Shown: positions 24,729 through 25,270 of the stretch, in pieces
Layout: each line of letters opens with the position of its first letter
How positions within the stretch are numbered: the stretch's first letter is position 1
Assembly: GCA_021734005.1 (NCBI GenBank)
Contig: JAIPJV010000005.1
Location: 1-25,270 of the forward strand
DNA: 25,270 nucleotides
Direction of reading: 5' to 3'
Source: Fidelibacterota bacterium
GTDB taxonomy: Bacteria; Fidelibacterota; UBA2242; JAFGTP01
Made by a program: the position numbers and the translations under genes
The notes under the pieces: model-generated
Databases searched by the model: none
What the model saw: the letters and a program-made list of their open reading frames with translations, nothing else
Told to the model about the DNA's origin: nothing

Positions 24729-25004
24729 TTACAACTCAGTGCAAATTACTGTACCTTCTTTGCTAGAACATTTCCAAGGATTACCATTATCACTATAACA
24801 AATACTTCCTCCACCATCACAGCCAACATCTAGACAGCATTCAATTGCCCCACCACAAGCATAAGCTTTCTCAAACAAACTAACCTGCAAATCACCAATC
24901 GAAAAATCAGCCTCCTGACTATTGCCGGAGTCAACATATACAGATACATTCAGAATCATAGCCACGACAAAAAGTCCAATGGCGATAAGTTTTGTAATCT
25001 TCAT
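24729..25004 (-). CDS. Cys-rich secreted peptide precursor, NVEALA-like (cassette C)
   Basis: A 91-residue precursor. The 49-residue leader has MKITK, the hydrophobic IAIGLFVVAMILNV, GNSQEADFSIGD and SLFEKAYA, and is nearly identical to the cassette A and B leaders in DNA as well as protein. The 42-residue core begins CGGAIECC and holds 7 cysteines (C50, C56, C57, C62, C69, C79, C88), with many Gly and Ser. It shares no alignment with the other cores beyond cysteine richness. The ATG has GGAG seven bases upstream. A perfect hairpin follows. Upstream, homology to the other cassettes ends at a MITE-like element 25 bp before the start codon, so its promoter may differ. Cleavage after KAYA is a guess based on where conservation stops. 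Confidence 0.8.
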   Translation of the reverse strand: MKITKLIAIGLFVVAMILNVSVYVDSGNSQEADFSIGDLQVSLFEKAYACGGAIECCLDVGCDGGGSICYSDNGNPWKCSSKEGTVICTEL

Positions 25005-25029
25005 AATTACACTCCTTTAATTAAAATTA

Positions 25030-25266
25030 GTAGTGTCAAATATTTTTAGTCAATTAACATCGTAAGATAAATATATTTTTTGCGTCAGAATCTTGTCTAA
25101 TTCTCAGCAATTTTAGCAATTTCTGTCAAGATCGCCTTAGGCGTTTGCTATAATCTTGACTGAAATTGATTAAATTGCTACCTTCCAAGTTGATTCTGAT
25201 TCAAAATATTTCATTATCCCAAATAACTAATTTTTAATCATTCTTTCATAAAACTTTTGACACTAC
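25030..25266. mobile_element. Palindromic MITE-like element upstream of peptide C
   Basis: Terminal inverted repeats GTAGTGTCAAA (25030-25040) and TTTGACACTAC (25256-25266) bound about 237 bp with no gene. A 27-bp inverted repeat lies at the centre (25106-25132 with 25153-25179, two to three mismatches), and CGCCTTAGGCG, itself a palindrome, sits in its loop. CAGAATC and GATTCTG add a further outer pair. The conserved DNA before peptides A and B is replaced by the element exactly at its left end. No target duplication can be judged because the window ends 4 bp beyond it. Confidence 0.7.
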
Positions 25267-25270
25267 CAAA

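Noticed and set aside
16244..25004. Ribosomally made modified peptide (lanthipeptide or radical-SAM type) cluster
   Set aside because: No LanM/LanB, radical SAM, YcaO or peptidase-containing ABC transporter gene is present. The linked enzymes are thiol-redox proteins, so disulfide chemistry is the better reading.

Overview
AT-rich bacterial DNA (roughly one third G+C by eye). Every supported gene lies on the minus strand, so the window reads from high to low coordinates. Clear AGGAG-type ribosome sites, lipoprotein signal peptides, an RND/TolC efflux system and peptide/6-bladed-propeller loci of the kind known from Bacteroidetes point to a didermic bacterium of the Fibrobacteres-Chlorobi-Bacteroidetes (FCB) lineage. 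The phylum cannot be fixed from sequence alone. No rRNA, tRNA, CRISPR array or transposase gene was found.

Right part (about 25.27 kb down to 13.4 kb). This holds the unusual system. Three related cassettes lie on the same strand, each in the order: short Cys-rich secreted peptide precursor, transcript hairpin, lipoprotein with a 6-bladed-propeller look (GPGEF motif), membrane-anchored thioredoxin-fold protein (CGSC, CTSC or CGTC), and a thioredoxin-CcdA (DsbD-type) fusion. Cassette C is at 25004-21896, B at 18871-16695 and A at 16540-13468. The three peptide leaders are nearly identical for 49 residues and end in KAYA or KAYG, while the cores are unrelated in sequence and carry 6 to 10 cysteines. 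Only cassette A keeps a complete CcdA gene. In C it is cut short at a low-complexity repeat. In B it runs directly into a leftover 3' end of a second O-antigen-ligase-like gene. A full copy of that ligase gene lies just before peptide B, so the ancestral unit was probably ligase, peptide, propeller, thioredoxin, CcdA, later duplicated in tandem and partly deleted. Peptide B has a one-base shift at an A7 run in its leader. A likely mode of action is that the peptides are exported, their cysteines are oxidised, reduced or isomerised by the thioredoxin proteins fed by CcdA, and the surface propeller lipoproteins handle the products.

Middle part (13.3-10.7 kb). A lipoprotein esterase-like gene is broken by one in-frame stop. 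It is followed by a membrane-anchored M23 (LytM) peptidase.

Left part (10.6-0.6 kb). This is a tripartite efflux operon: membrane fusion lipoprotein, two consecutive RND transporters, and a TolC-type outer membrane factor. Between the fusion protein and the first RND gene sits a four-helix-bundle (S23/IVP-like) gene. It is flanked by two copies of an element with an identical 70-bp core and 8-bp-period inverted-repeat arms. The same repeat family also ends the CcdA genes of cassettes A and C. The far right end is a palindromic MITE-like element placed just upstream of peptide C.
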